A DNA stretch of 64,000 nucleotides from Brevibacterium sp. ZH18 (GTDB taxonomy: Bacteria; Actinomycetota; Actinomycetes; Actinomycetales; Brevibacteriaceae). The DNA lies in assembly GCF_022748595.1 (NCBI RefSeq), contig NZ_JALDSX010000010.1:1-64000 (forward strand). Reading direction: 5' to 3'. The notes under the pieces were generated by a model that was not told the DNA's origin, did no database searches, and saw only the letters and a program-made list of their open reading frames with translations. The stretch's first letter is position 1, and each line of letters begins with the position of its first letter. Of the stretch, positions 27,987 to 36,162 are shown piece by piece. The position numbers and the translations under genes were made by a program.

Positions 27987-28469
27987 ATGAAGGACCAGAT
28001 CGACGTCGCCGTTCGTCGCAGCCCCAAGTATTCGGTATTCATGGGACTCGGTGCGATTCTCGGCGTTCTCGTCGCGGGTGCGCTCACCCTCTTCGTCGAT
28101 CCCGAAGCGATCCCCACCGGCTACACCGTGGGCAAGGGAGCCGGGCTGCTGCTGCTCATCCTCGGCGTCGGCGGGCTGTTCCTCGGCGGACTGCTGGCAC
28201 TGATCCTCGACTGGTCGGGCCGGCGGAAAGCACGCAAGTACCGCGTCGGTGCAGAGATCGACATGGTCGATGATCCGAAGGAGATCGCGCGCCGTCGCAT
28301 CGCCGAAGCCAATGGTGAGGATCCCGATGCCGGCGCCGAGGCAGCACCGGAGGCCGGCGCTGAGACGTCACCCGATACCACCGCAGAGACGTCGCCCGAT
28401 CCCGTCGCCGAGGCGGAGGGCAGTGTCGATGACGAGCCCCGGAACGGGTCGCCGAGTACCGGAGTCTGA
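27987..28469 (+). CDS. Small two-helix membrane protein with acidic tail
   Basis: A 160-residue protein. Two hydrophobic segments (about 15-37 and 52-78) flank a short loop with a PTGYTVGKG segment. The second is followed by WSGRRKARKYRV, a positive stretch expected inside the cell. The last 60 residues are Glu/Ala/Pro-rich with repeated ETSPD units. It lies 44 bases upstream of purF on the same strand. The ATG at 27987 is chosen for the preceding GAGGAG; five more codons are open upstream. Function unknown. Confidence 0.7.
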   Translation: MKDQIDVAVRRSPKYSVFMGLGAILGVLVAGALTLFVDPEAIPTGYTVGKGAGLLLLILGVGGLFLGGLLALILDWSGRRKARKYRVGAEIDMVDDPKEIARRRIAEANGEDPDAGAEAAPEAGAETSPDTTAETSPDPVAEAEGSVDDEPRNGSPSTGV

Positions 28470-28513
28470 ACATCCTGTGAAGGTGGGCTCAGTCATGTGA
28501 GACAATCTTTCAC

Positions 28514-29995
28514 GTGGCAAGAGGAGACGGGCAACTAACGCACGAAATTGACCCCCTGGACCGCGGACCTCAGGATGCTTGCGGAGTATTCGGAGTCTGG
28601 GCGCCAGGCGAGGAAATCGCCAAACTCACCTACTTCGGGCTCTACGCTCTGCAGCACCGTGGACAGGAGTCCGCGGGTATAGCTGCCAGCAACGGCAAGC
28701 AGATCCTGATCTACCGCGACATGGGCCTGGTCTCGCAGGTCTTCCACGAGCGGGATCTCGAACTTCTGCAGGGGCACATCGCGCTCGGGCATACGCGCTA
28801 CTCGACGACGGGCTCGCCCTCGTTCGAGAACGCACAGCCGACGTTGGGACCCACCCCGTTCGGGACAGTGGCATTGGCGCACAACGGCAACCTGACGAAC
28901 TTCGATGAGCTCGAGGCGATGGCCGATGGTCGTCGTGATGACGCCGATCAGGTCGTCAAGGACGCGACGAAGAAGGTCAGCCGCACCCGACCCTTCCGTG
29001 ACTCCTCCAATGACACCTCTTTGGTCACCGAGCTCTTCGCCACCGAAGAGGGTGAGAACCTCACCGAGGCTGCTCTCAATCTTCTGCCCAAGGTCGAAGG
29101 TGCGTTCTCGCTGGCCTTCATGGACGAGAACACCCTCTATGCTGCTCGCGACAGGCACGGCGTGCGCCCCCTGTCGCTGGGTCGGATGGAGAACGGCTGG
29201 GTCGTCGCCTCCGAGACCTCGGCGCTCGACATCGTCGGTGCCTCCTTCGTCCGCGACGTCGAACCGGGCGAACTCATCGCCATCGACGAGGACGGGCTGC
29301 GCTCCTTCCGGTTCGCCGAACAGGACCAGGCCCGCTGTGTGTTCGAGTACGTGTATCTGGCCCGCCCGGACAGCGTGCTCAACGGCAAGACCGTGCATTC
29401 GGCCAGGACTCAGATGGGCCGCCAGCTGGCCGACGAGTTTCCCGTCGATGCCGATCTCGTCATCGCCACCCCGGAATCGGGAACTCCGGCCGCTGTCGGC
29501 TATGCCGAACGCTCCGGCATCCCCTTCGGCCAGGGTCTGATGAAGAACGCCTATGTCGGCCGCACATTCATCCAGCCCTCGGACACCCTGCGACAGCGCG
29601 GCATCCGACTCAAACTCAACCCGTTGCGCGAGAACATCGAGGGCAAACGCCTCGTCGTCGTCGACGACTCGATCGTGCGCGGCAACACCCAGCGGGCGCT
29701 GGTGCGGATGCTGCGCGAAGCCGGCGCAAAGGAGATCCACGTGCGCATCTCCTCCCCGCCAGTGAAGTGGCCCTGCTTCTACGGCATCGACTTCGCGACC
29801 CGGGCCGAACTCATCGCCAACGGCCTGAACATGGACGAGATCCGCGACAACCTCGGCGCCGACTCCCTGGGATACATCTCCCTCGACGGGATGGTCGAAG
29901 CCACCCAGCAGAAGCGCAGCCAGCTGTGCACCGCCTGCTTCTCCGGCGAATACCCGATTCCAGTCAACAACACCCCTGCCGACAAAGGATGCTGA
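28514..29995 (+). CDS. purF: Amidophosphoribosyltransferase
   Basis: PurF commits PRPP to purine synthesis by making phosphoribosylamine. The 493 residues hold an N-terminal Ntn glutaminase with nucleophile Cys in QDACGVFG, so a propeptide of about 22 residues is removed, and a phosphoribosyltransferase domain with VVVDDSIVRGNT. Cys residues in ARCVFEYVY, KWPCFYGID and CTACF match the four ligands of FeS-type PurF. GTG start with no obvious Shine-Dalgarno upstream; GACAAT at 28501-28506 could be a -10 giving a leaderless message. purM follows after one base. Confidence 0.96.
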   Translation: MARGDGQLTHEIDPLDRGPQDACGVFGVWAPGEEIAKLTYFGLYALQHRGQESAGIAASNGKQILIYRDMGLVSQVFHERDLELLQGHIALGHTRYSTTGSPSFENAQPTLGPTPFGTVALAHNGNLTNFDELEAMADGRRDDADQVVKDATKKVSRTRPFRDSSNDTSLVTELFATEEGENLTEAALNLLPKVEGAFSLAFMDENTLYAARDRHGVRPLSLGRMENGWVVASETSALDIVGASFVRDVEPGELIAIDEDGLRSFRFAEQDQARCVFEYVYLARPDSVLNGKTVHSARTQMGRQLADEFPVDADLVIATPESGTPAAVGYAERSGIPFGQGLMKNAYVGRTFIQPSDTLRQRGIRLKLNPLRENIEGKRLVVVDDSIVRGNTQRALVRMLREAGAKEIHVRISSPPVKWPCFYGIDFATRAELIANGLNMDEIRDNLGADSLGYISLDGMVEATQQKRSQLCTACFSGEYPIPVNNTPADKGC

Positions 29996-29996
29996 G

Positions 29997-31094
29997 TTGA
30001 GTTCCGACGTGAACCCGAAGTCCACCACGTATGCCGCTGCCGGCGTCGATGTCGAGGCCGGTGACCGCGCCGTCGAGCTGATGAAGTCAGCGGTCTCAGC
30101 CACACACAATGCCAACGTCATCGGGGGAGTGGGCGGCTTCGCCGGACTCTTCGATGTCTCCGTGCTCAAGGACTTCGACCGCCCTCTCCTTGCCTCGTCG
30201 ACCGACGGCGTGGGTACGAAGGTGGCCATCGCGCAGGCTCTCGACAAGCACGACACCATCGGATACGACCTGGTGGGAATGGTCGTCGACGACATCATCG
30301 TGTGCGGTGCGAAGCCGCTGTTTATGACCGACTACATCGCGTGCGGCAAGGTCGTCGCCGAACGCATCGCCGACATCGTGCGCGGAATCGCCGAAGCCTG
30401 CGCGAGCGCCGATGTGGCCCTCGTCGGCGGCGAGACCGCTGAGCATCCCGGTCTGCTGGGCGTCGATGAGTACGACGTTGCGGGTGCCGCCACTGGTGTC
30501 GTCGATGCCGCCAAGCTGCTGGGCCCCGAGAAGGTCGTTGCCGGCGATGTGCTCATCGCACTGCCGTCCTCAGGTATCCACTCGAACGGGTACTCCCTGG
30601 TCAGGCACATCATCGCCGAGGCGGGGTGGGGCTTGGAGAAGAACGTGCCCGAATTCGGTCGGACCCTGGGCGAGGAGCTGCTCGTCCCCACCCACGTCTA
30701 CACCGCTGAGCTCAATGCGCTCTTCGACTCCCTGCCCGATGCCGTGCATTCGGTCTCGCACGTCACCGGCGGAGGGCTCTCCGCCAATGTGGCACGTGTG
30801 CTGCCGCAGGGACTCGTGGCCAAGATGACGCGGTTCTCGTGGGAGATCCCTCCGGTGTTCTCCGTTCTCGGTGATCTGGGCGGCGTTCCGCAGGAAGATC
30901 GCGAACGGACGTGGAACCTCGGTGTCGGGATGGTGCTTGTCACCTCCGTCGAGGCGGCCGACAGCGTGCTCGCTGCTTGCCCTGGTTCATGGGTGCTCGG
31001 CGATGTCAGCGCCGATGACGGCTCACTGTCCTCGGAACTCGACTACGTTCAGGGCGCCAAGGGCGTCGACGGCGGAGCCGCGATCCTGCTCTGA
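29997..31094 (+). CDS. purM: Phosphoribosylformylglycinamidine cyclo-ligase
   Basis: PurM (AIR synthetase) closes the imidazole ring using ATP. The 365-residue sequence has the conserved STDGVGTK, DDIIVCGA, GGETAEHPG and SSGIHSNGYSLVR blocks. TTG start at 29997 follows an AAGGA seven bases away and lies one base after the purF stop; GTG at residue 5 is an alternative. The last codons form the first unit of a 15-bp tandem repeat. Confidence 0.95.
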   Translation: MSSDVNPKSTTYAAAGVDVEAGDRAVELMKSAVSATHNANVIGGVGGFAGLFDVSVLKDFDRPLLASSTDGVGTKVAIAQALDKHDTIGYDLVGMVVDDIIVCGAKPLFMTDYIACGKVVAERIADIVRGIAEACASADVALVGGETAEHPGLLGVDEYDVAGAATGVVDAAKLLGPEKVVAGDVLIALPSSGIHSNGYSLVRHIIAEAGWGLEKNVPEFGRTLGEELLVPTHVYTAELNALFDSLPDAVHSVSHVTGGGLSANVARVLPQGLVAKMTRFSWEIPPVFSVLGDLGGVPQEDRERTWNLGVGMVLVTSVEAADSVLAACPGSWVLGDVSADDGSLSSELDYVQGAKGVDGGAAILL

Positions 31095-31124
31095 GCGATC
31101 CTGCTCTAAGCGATCCTGCTCTGA
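31080..31124. repeat. Three 15-bp tandem repeats ending in stop codons
   Basis: Units 31080-31094, 31095-31109 and 31110-31124 differ by one base. The first encodes the C-terminal AILL-stop of PurM, and each later copy repeats the in-frame stop (TAA then TGA). It looks like local slippage duplication of the gene end. Confidence 0.85.
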
Positions 31125-31141
31125 GAGTGAGTGAAGACACG

Positions 31142-31173
31142 AAGAAGGCGGAGACCGAAGTCTCCGCCTTCTT
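31142..31173 (+). terminator. Hairpin terminator of purF-purM
   Basis: A perfect 13-bp stem (31142-31154 with 31161-31173) with a six-base loop, 48 bases after the purM stop; the 3' arm ends in TT. Confidence 0.8.
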
Positions 31174-31248
31174 GCTGCTCTGCTCAATGCTGCGAACTGC
31201 TCAAAGCCTCAATGTCAGTGAGTCAGTGCTGGCCACAGGGCCGAATGG

Positions 31249-31476
31249 TTACGATTCGCGCTGCGAATAGTTGCCGAATTCGTCCTCGTCGTCGACGTTG
31301 TACTTGTCGGCGTAATCGGAGTAATCAGGCTCGTCATCATACGGATCTGACGAACCGGACTTCTGCGACTCGGCACCCAGTTCCTGCTGGAGTCTATTAA
31401 GGTCGGTGTCCGGGCTGTAGTACTTCAGCTTCCGGGCTACCTTGATCTGCTTTGCCTTTGCGCGGCCGCGACCCAC
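31249..31476 (-). CDS. DUF3073 family protein
   Basis: A 75-residue soluble protein with the DUF3073 signature GRGRAKAKQIKVARKLKYY at the N-terminus and an acidic C-terminus rich in Asp and Tyr. The family is confined to actinobacteria and has no assigned function. I choose GTG at 31476, which makes the protein begin MGRGRAK like its relatives and places GGAGGGGG upstream; the frame extends eight codons to an ATG. Single-gene unit on the minus strand. Confidence 0.85.
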   Translation of the reverse strand: MGRGRAKAKQIKVARKLKYYSPDTDLNRLQQELGAESQKSGSSDPYDDEPDYSDYADKYNVDDEDEFGNYSQRES

Positions 31477-31604
31477 TGGCGTGACCCCCTCCGTCGTCAT
31501 GTGGGGCGATCAGCCCCGGACTAGATCTCTGCTATGCGCTTAAATCCTACCTGTTCGCAGTGGGAAGTTCCATTTTGCGGCCGGACCTTGGATAGGCTGA
31601 AGGA

Positions 31605-32420
31605 ATGTCCTACAGTCGCGATTATGTTGTCACTCTGCGGATCTTCGAGCCCACGGCGGTTCATTCCGAATTGCAAGACAGCCAGGTGGAAGACAACCGT
31701 GCTCGCGTCCAGGAGCAGGTGTCACGGGACGCCGACAAGCGCTTGATCTCCCTGCCGCCGAGCCCTGTAGCCGAATCGTTCCGCAACACTCCGATCTTCC
31801 TTCCGGCGTCTCAGACAGCGGACGGAGTCGACCGATATTGCCCTGCCCAGGAGGACATCCGCGGGTGGGAAGCGCTCGAATCCCTGAGCGAACACACCTC
31901 GAAGGCGACGCTCGACATCATCGCTCCGAAGTCCGCGCGCAGGCGTGCTGCCAGCCGTCGCGCTGAGTGGCTCCAGGACGCCAAGGACACTCGGATCTTC
32001 ACCCGGGTCTCGGCCTGGGACGTGCCGCCGTCGTGGTGGCTGTTCTTCTCATTGAGCGAGGACCAGGTCATCACCGAAGAGACCGACGCCGGACTGCGGG
32101 TGCTCATCCGCACGGACATCCTGGCCGCCTCGGCGCGCATGGAATGGGCAGCGGAAACCGTCGCCGATCGGTCCAAGGTCGTCGACATGGTCGAGCAGAC
32201 CTCGACACTGGCGCAGTGGGTCGACAGCTTCGACATGAACTCAATCCTCGAACTCGACCTGGGCGGGATGAGCGATGTCCTCTGGCCCAATGAGGCCCCC
32301 GAACTCGTCGACTCGTGGGTGACCGCGCTGAGCAACGAGGACCCGGAGTCCGCGGTCGCGTCCTTCCAGAAGTACGCCGCGATGTGGGAGCAGCTCAACC
32401 TCTACGCGCGCGGATCCTGA
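31605..32420 (+). CDS. Uncharacterised actinobacterial protein, 271 residues
   Basis: Begins MSYSRDYVVTLRIFEP and has no signal peptide or membrane helix. It contains a WCP-like YCPAQEDIRGWEALESL segment, a basic patch (APKSARRRAASRRAEW, about 105-120) and a tryptophan-rich SAWDVPPSWWLFFSLSEDQ motif near 145. Similar proteins starting with the pattern RDYxVTLR occur in other Micrococcales, but I know of no function. It sits alone, with a palindromic repeat just after its stop. Confidence 0.65.
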   Translation: MSYSRDYVVTLRIFEPTAVHSELQDSQVEDNRARVQEQVSRDADKRLISLPPSPVAESFRNTPIFLPASQTADGVDRYCPAQEDIRGWEALESLSEHTSKATLDIIAPKSARRRAASRRAEWLQDAKDTRIFTRVSAWDVPPSWWLFFSLSEDQVITEETDAGLRVLIRTDILAASARMEWAAETVADRSKVVDMVEQTSTLAQWVDSFDMNSILELDLGGMSDVLWPNEAPELVDSWVTALSNEDPESAVASFQKYAAMWEQLNLYARGS

Positions 32421-32430
32421 GCCTCTCTCA

Positions 32431-32488
32431 GCAACCTTGCGGGCGCCCAGCAACCTGCCGCGAGGTTGCTCGGCGCCCGGAAGGTAGC
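32431..32488. repeat. REP-like palindrome, copy A
   Basis: The inner core AGCAACCT (32449-32456), six bases, AGGTTGCT (32463-32470) is flanked by outer arms 32431-32447 and 32472-32488 with two mismatches. It lies between two plus-strand genes. The same 8-6-8 core recurs at 46127 and 62191. Confidence 0.75.
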
Positions 32489-32558
32489 TGAGTCGGGCAG
32501 GCGGGCGGCTACGATAGTCTCCGTACCCGCGGCGTCGAGAGAATGAATCACACAGCCC

Positions 32559-33116
32559 ATGGAAGAGAAGAAGCGACGACTTCTGACGAGCACCCGGCCG
32601 TCGGCGATGGTCGACTCCGATCTCACAGCTGAAGTCGACCCGACAACGGGACGTCCGACCGCCTCGGCGAAGGAACCGCTGTCGGGCTGGTCGATTGGTT
32701 GGCGACTCGGCGCGACCCTCGTTGCGCTCGTGATCCTCACCTGCGGACAGTTCCTCAATACGAACGACTTCTTCCCGCTCGGCTCGCTGACTCAGTACGC
32801 GACGGCCAAGGATCTCAACGGAACAGTGAACTCAACGTGCCTCGAAGCGCAGTTCCCCGGTGAGGACGAGCCCCGCAGGCTGGGCTTCAACGCGGCCACG
32901 GTCGGCATCGAACGCGGAGACATCGAATCTCAGCTCGACCGGGTCGTGTCCCATCCGGAACTGCTGCAGACCCTGGCCGACTCCTACGAGCGACTGCACC
33001 CGGACGACCCGAAGCCCGAAGAGATGATCCTCTGCCGCACGGTTACCCAGCTTGAGAACGGACACAGTGTGGGCGAACCGACGAAGAAGATCCTGGCGAC
33101 GTGGGAGGTCAAGTGA
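32559..33116 (+). CDS. Single-pass membrane protein paired with HTTM gene
   Basis: A 185-residue protein. A polar N-terminus (about 1-48) precedes one membrane helix (about 49-66, GATLVALVILTCGQF) and an external domain of about 115 residues with two cysteines (STCLEAQF and MILCRTV). It ends two bases before the HTTM-domain gene. Membrane-anchored partners beside HTTM genes are a recurrent arrangement in actinobacteria. No function can be assigned. Confidence 0.65.
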   Translation: MEEKKRRLLTSTRPSAMVDSDLTAEVDPTTGRPTASAKEPLSGWSIGWRLGATLVALVILTCGQFLNTNDFFPLGSLTQYATAKDLNGTVNSTCLEAQFPGEDEPRRLGFNAATVGIERGDIESQLDRVVSHPELLQTLADSYERLHPDDPKPEEMILCRTVTQLENGHSVGEPTKKILATWEVK

Positions 33117-33118
33117 GC

Positions 33119-34039
33119 ATGCCCGCGAACGACCCGAAGACCGCCCGGTCGATGCGTACAAAGACCCTGTCGACGACCGGCGCCGAGGCGACCGCCCCCG
33201 AGGCGGGCAGGCGCAATGCGTTCATCCGTTGGTTCACGCCCGAGATCCCTCTGGCCCGCGTCGCCGTCTTCCGTGTCTTCATCTACGTCTTCATCATCAT
33301 CGACGTGCTCACGATCTCCGGTGACGTCATCCCGCATGGCTGGACACCCGATCTCTACCAGCCGCTGTGGCTGGCCAGGTTCCTCCACATTCCGCCGGTC
33401 AGCGTCCTCGGCGCGCAGATCCTGCTCGCCGCGATCATCGTCTTCTGCCTTCTGGCCGCCGTCGGCATCCTCCAGCGCATCAGTGGCTGGATCGTCACGA
33501 TCACCTTCGGGTTGTGGATGTTCTACACCCAGGGGTACGGCTACGTCGCCCACGACCATATGGCGCTGGTCATCGCCGCAATTGTGTTGCCGACGATCGG
33601 CGTCGCTCGATTCCGAGACGGGGGCGTCACCTCGGCGAAGGCCGGATGGGCATTCCGCGTCGTCCAGATCTCCGTGGTCCTCACGTATTTCTACTCGGTG
33701 CTCATGAAGTGGATCGCCTCGGGCAACATCACCCACTGGGCCAACGGGGCCGTGATCATCTGGGCTCTGATGCGCCGCGGTGCCGAGTGGTCGAAGCCGT
33801 TCCTCGAATGGCCGGGTCTGCTCATTGCGGGGCAGTGGGCGACGCTGGCATTCGAGTTCCTCTCGCCTGTGGCACTCTTCGTCAAGGGCAGATGGCTCTA
33901 CGGGGTGGTCGCGTTCTTCATGCTCTTCCACCTCATGACCTACCTGGCGCTGGGCATCCACTTCCTGCCGACCGTCATCTGCTGGGCCGCGTTCCTGCCG
34001 TTGGAGAAGCTGATTCCCAAGCGCTTCGCGATCCGCTAG
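33119..34039 (+). CDS. HTTM-domain membrane protein
   Basis: A 306-residue integral membrane protein with about seven or eight hydrophobic segments. After a soluble N-terminus, PEIPLARVAVFRVFIYVF starts the first helix; GYVAHDHMALVIA and YFYSVLMKWIASG are typical of HTTM (vitamin K-dependent carboxylase-like) proteins. Bacterial HTTM proteins are mostly uncharacterised. ATG at 33119 follows GGAGG by ten bases. Its TAG stop overlaps the stop of the convergent LysR gene by two bases. Confidence 0.75.
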   Translation: MPANDPKTARSMRTKTLSTTGAEATAPEAGRRNAFIRWFTPEIPLARVAVFRVFIYVFIIIDVLTISGDVIPHGWTPDLYQPLWLARFLHIPPVSVLGAQILLAAIIVFCLLAAVGILQRISGWIVTITFGLWMFYTQGYGYVAHDHMALVIAAIVLPTIGVARFRDGGVTSAKAGWAFRVVQISVVLTYFYSVLMKWIASGNITHWANGAVIIWALMRRGAEWSKPFLEWPGLLIAGQWATLAFEFLSPVALFVKGRWLYGVVAFFMLFHLMTYLALGIHFLPTVICWAAFLPLEKLIPKRFAIR

Positions 34040-34938
34040 GTGACTCGCTGAGCGTTACCGCCTCGCAGGGCATCGAGCACACGCTTGATCGCTGCCCGCT
34101 CAGCGGTGTCCGGGCGCATCACCGCCACGACCCAGCGGGTCGTGGCGACTCCGGTCAGCGGTATGAGCGTGAGCCCCGCATCCCGCGGGGTCGTGAATCG
34201 CGGCAGCAGGGCAACTTGGTCGCTCGAGGCCACGATCGCCTCGATGAGTCGGTTGTCTCGGATGCGCTGGGTGACCTCGAGCTCACGTCCGGTGACGTGT
34301 TCGATCGAGGACAGGATCGTGGCGAACGGGAAGCCGTGGGGCACACCGATCCACTGAGCATCGACGAGGTCTCCCGGCGTCAGCTCGTGTCGACCGGCCA
34401 GCGGATGGGAGTTCGCGACCGCGACGTCGATGGGTTCGGTCGCCAGGGATTCGACGCTCAGCCCCTCGGCTCCTGCCGGTCGTTCGGAGATCAGGCTGTG
34501 GGCGACGACGATGTCGACGTCGGAGGTCAGGGCCGCGAACTCGTGCTCGGCCAGATCCATGTCGACGGTGCGCAGGATGATGTTCGGGCTCGTATCGCGC
34601 AGCTGACGCAGCGCCGCAGGGACGAGGTAGGTCAGAGCGCTAGGCAAACCGGCAATCCTGACCTCACCGGCAGGGTCGCCGAGGTAGTCCTCCCAGTCCG
34701 CCTGCACGCGGGCGATCGCCGAGGCCACGTCACGCCCGCCGGCTGCCAGCAGCCGGCCGGCAGAGGTCAGCCTCAGCCCGCGCCCATCGGGTTCGACGAG
34801 AGTATGTCCGACTTCCCGAGCCGCCTGCTTGAGCTGCTGGGACACCGCCGAAGGAGTGCGGAACGTGGCCTCTGCGACGGCGGTGACGCTGCCGCGCTCG
34901 TCGAGTTGGCACAGCAGTTCGAGGTACCTGGGATCCAT
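34036..34938 (-). CDS. LysR-family transcriptional regulator
   Basis: A 300-residue regulator: N-terminal winged helix (VTAVAEATFRTPSAVSQQLK, about 16-35) and a C-terminal LysR substrate-binding domain. It diverges from an EamA exporter gene 91 bases away, the usual LysR-target layout, so it probably controls that exporter. ATG at 34938 is preferred to TTG at 34953. Confidence 0.88.
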   Translation of the reverse strand: MDPRYLELLCQLDERGSVTAVAEATFRTPSAVSQQLKQAAREVGHTLVEPDGRGLRLTSAGRLLAAGGRDVASAIARVQADWEDYLGDPAGEVRIAGLPSALTYLVPAALRQLRDTSPNIILRTVDMDLAEHEFAALTSDVDIVVAHSLISERPAGAEGLSVESLATEPIDVAVANSHPLAGRHELTPGDLVDAQWIGVPHGFPFATILSSIEHVTGRELEVTQRIRDNRLIEAIVASSDQVALLPRFTTPRDAGLTLIPLTGVATTRWVVAVMRPDTAERAAIKRVLDALRGGNAQRVT

Positions 34939-34969
34939 GGGGCCATCGTACAAGTCTGAAGCCTGGCTA

Positions 34970-34980
34970 CACAGTCTGTG
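34970..34980. promoter_or_regulatory. Candidate LysR operator
   Basis: CACAGTCTGTG is a perfect 11-base palindrome in the 91-base region between the divergent LysR and EamA genes, followed by AT-rich AAGAATATATCGATT that may hold the exporter promoter. Confidence 0.4.
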
Positions 34981-35029
34981 AAGAATATATCGATTGTGTT
35001 AAGTGTAGGTGTGGCTCGAGAATGGAGTC

Positions 35030-36010
35030 ATGTCGTTCAAACACTGTCTTCTCGCCGCCTCGGTCGCGGTCATGTGGGGTCTGAATTTCCTCGCGATCGA
35101 TCTCTCCCTCGATCAGTTCCCGCCCTTCTTCCTCGTGGCACTGCGTTTCGCGGTCCTCGCGATCCCTGCACTGCTCTTCATCCCGAAGCCGGACGTGAAG
35201 TTCCGCTGGATCGTGGGCTACGGGCTCGGCTTCGGTCTCCTGCAGTTCCTCTTCCTCTACTGGGCGATGGCGGCGGGGATGCCGGCAGGGATCGCCTCGC
35301 TCGTGCTGCAGGCATCGGGGCCGTTCACGGTGCTGTTGGGGATGACGTTCCTGCGTGAGCGGGTCCGCGGATCGCAGATGGCGTTCCTCATCGTGGCCAT
35401 GGCCGGTCTGGGAGTCGTCGGTTGGCAGCGCTTCGATTCGAGCGCGAGCTTCCTGCCGTTCCTGCTCACCCTCGCCGGTGGTCTGGGATGGGCGATCGGC
35501 AACATCTGCAACCGTCAGGCGCACTCCGTCGAGCCGGTGAAGTTCACGATGTGGATGTCCGTCATCCCGCCCGTGCCGATGTTCCTGCTCTCCCTCCTCG
35601 TCGAAGGCCCCAACCTGATCGGCCACTCTCTGACGACGCTGATGACCCCGACCGGGTGGCTGGGCCTTGCCGGACTCGCCTACACGGTCGTCATCGCCAC
35701 GATCCTCGGTTCGGGAATCTGGTCGTGGCTGATGTCGCGCAACCCCGCCGGAGTCGTCGCTCCGTTCTCGATGCTCGTCCCGATCATCGGCATGAGCGCC
35801 GCCTGGTTCTTCCTCGGTGAGACGGTGTCGGTGGGGGAGATGTGCGGGGCAGTCCTCGTTATCATCGGTGTCCTCGGCGCAGGCATGCGGGCGGCGAAGG
35901 GACCGAAGATCCTCGCCGAGGTGGTGCCGGCACCGGTACCGGCAGTCGTGCCCGCCGCCGGTCGGTCGGTCCCAGACGTCCCCGCGGGGACGCGTCGAAC
36001 GATGACCTGA
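35030..36010 (+). CDS. EamA-family exporter
   Basis: A 326-residue DMT-superfamily protein with ten predicted helices in two EamA repeats (about 5-135 and 145-280) and a Pro/Ala-rich cytosolic tail of about 45 residues. Motifs include VMWGLNFLAIDLSLDQFPP and LVPIIGMSAAWFFLGE. It resembles amino-acid exporters such as RhtA/YedA, but the substrate is unknown. ATG at 35030; GTG at 35009 is an alternative. Divergent from LysR. Confidence 0.85.
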   Translation: MSFKHCLLAASVAVMWGLNFLAIDLSLDQFPPFFLVALRFAVLAIPALLFIPKPDVKFRWIVGYGLGFGLLQFLFLYWAMAAGMPAGIASLVLQASGPFTVLLGMTFLRERVRGSQMAFLIVAMAGLGVVGWQRFDSSASFLPFLLTLAGGLGWAIGNICNRQAHSVEPVKFTMWMSVIPPVPMFLLSLLVEGPNLIGHSLTTLMTPTGWLGLAGLAYTVVIATILGSGIWSWLMSRNPAGVVAPFSMLVPIIGMSAAWFFLGETVSVGEMCGAVLVIIGVLGAGMRAAKGPKILAEVVPAPVPAVVPAAGRSVPDVPAGTRRTMT

Positions 36011-36162
36011 GCGCAGTGGGTGCCGATTCCGCCGGCGCTGCACGGACACCGTTCCCGACCACTCTGATTCGGTTGTATGCTCAGCGGATCACCGGTGGTG
36101 TCCGCACCGTCAGCACCTGTCATGTCGCCAGTGCTCATGGCTGAGTCTTCAAAGGAGAAACA

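Noticed and set aside
33367-34959. A 530-codon plus-strand frame over the HTTM and LysR genes
   Set aside because: It is the shadow of two recognised genes in other frames; its Asp/Arg/Gly-rich translation has no domain.
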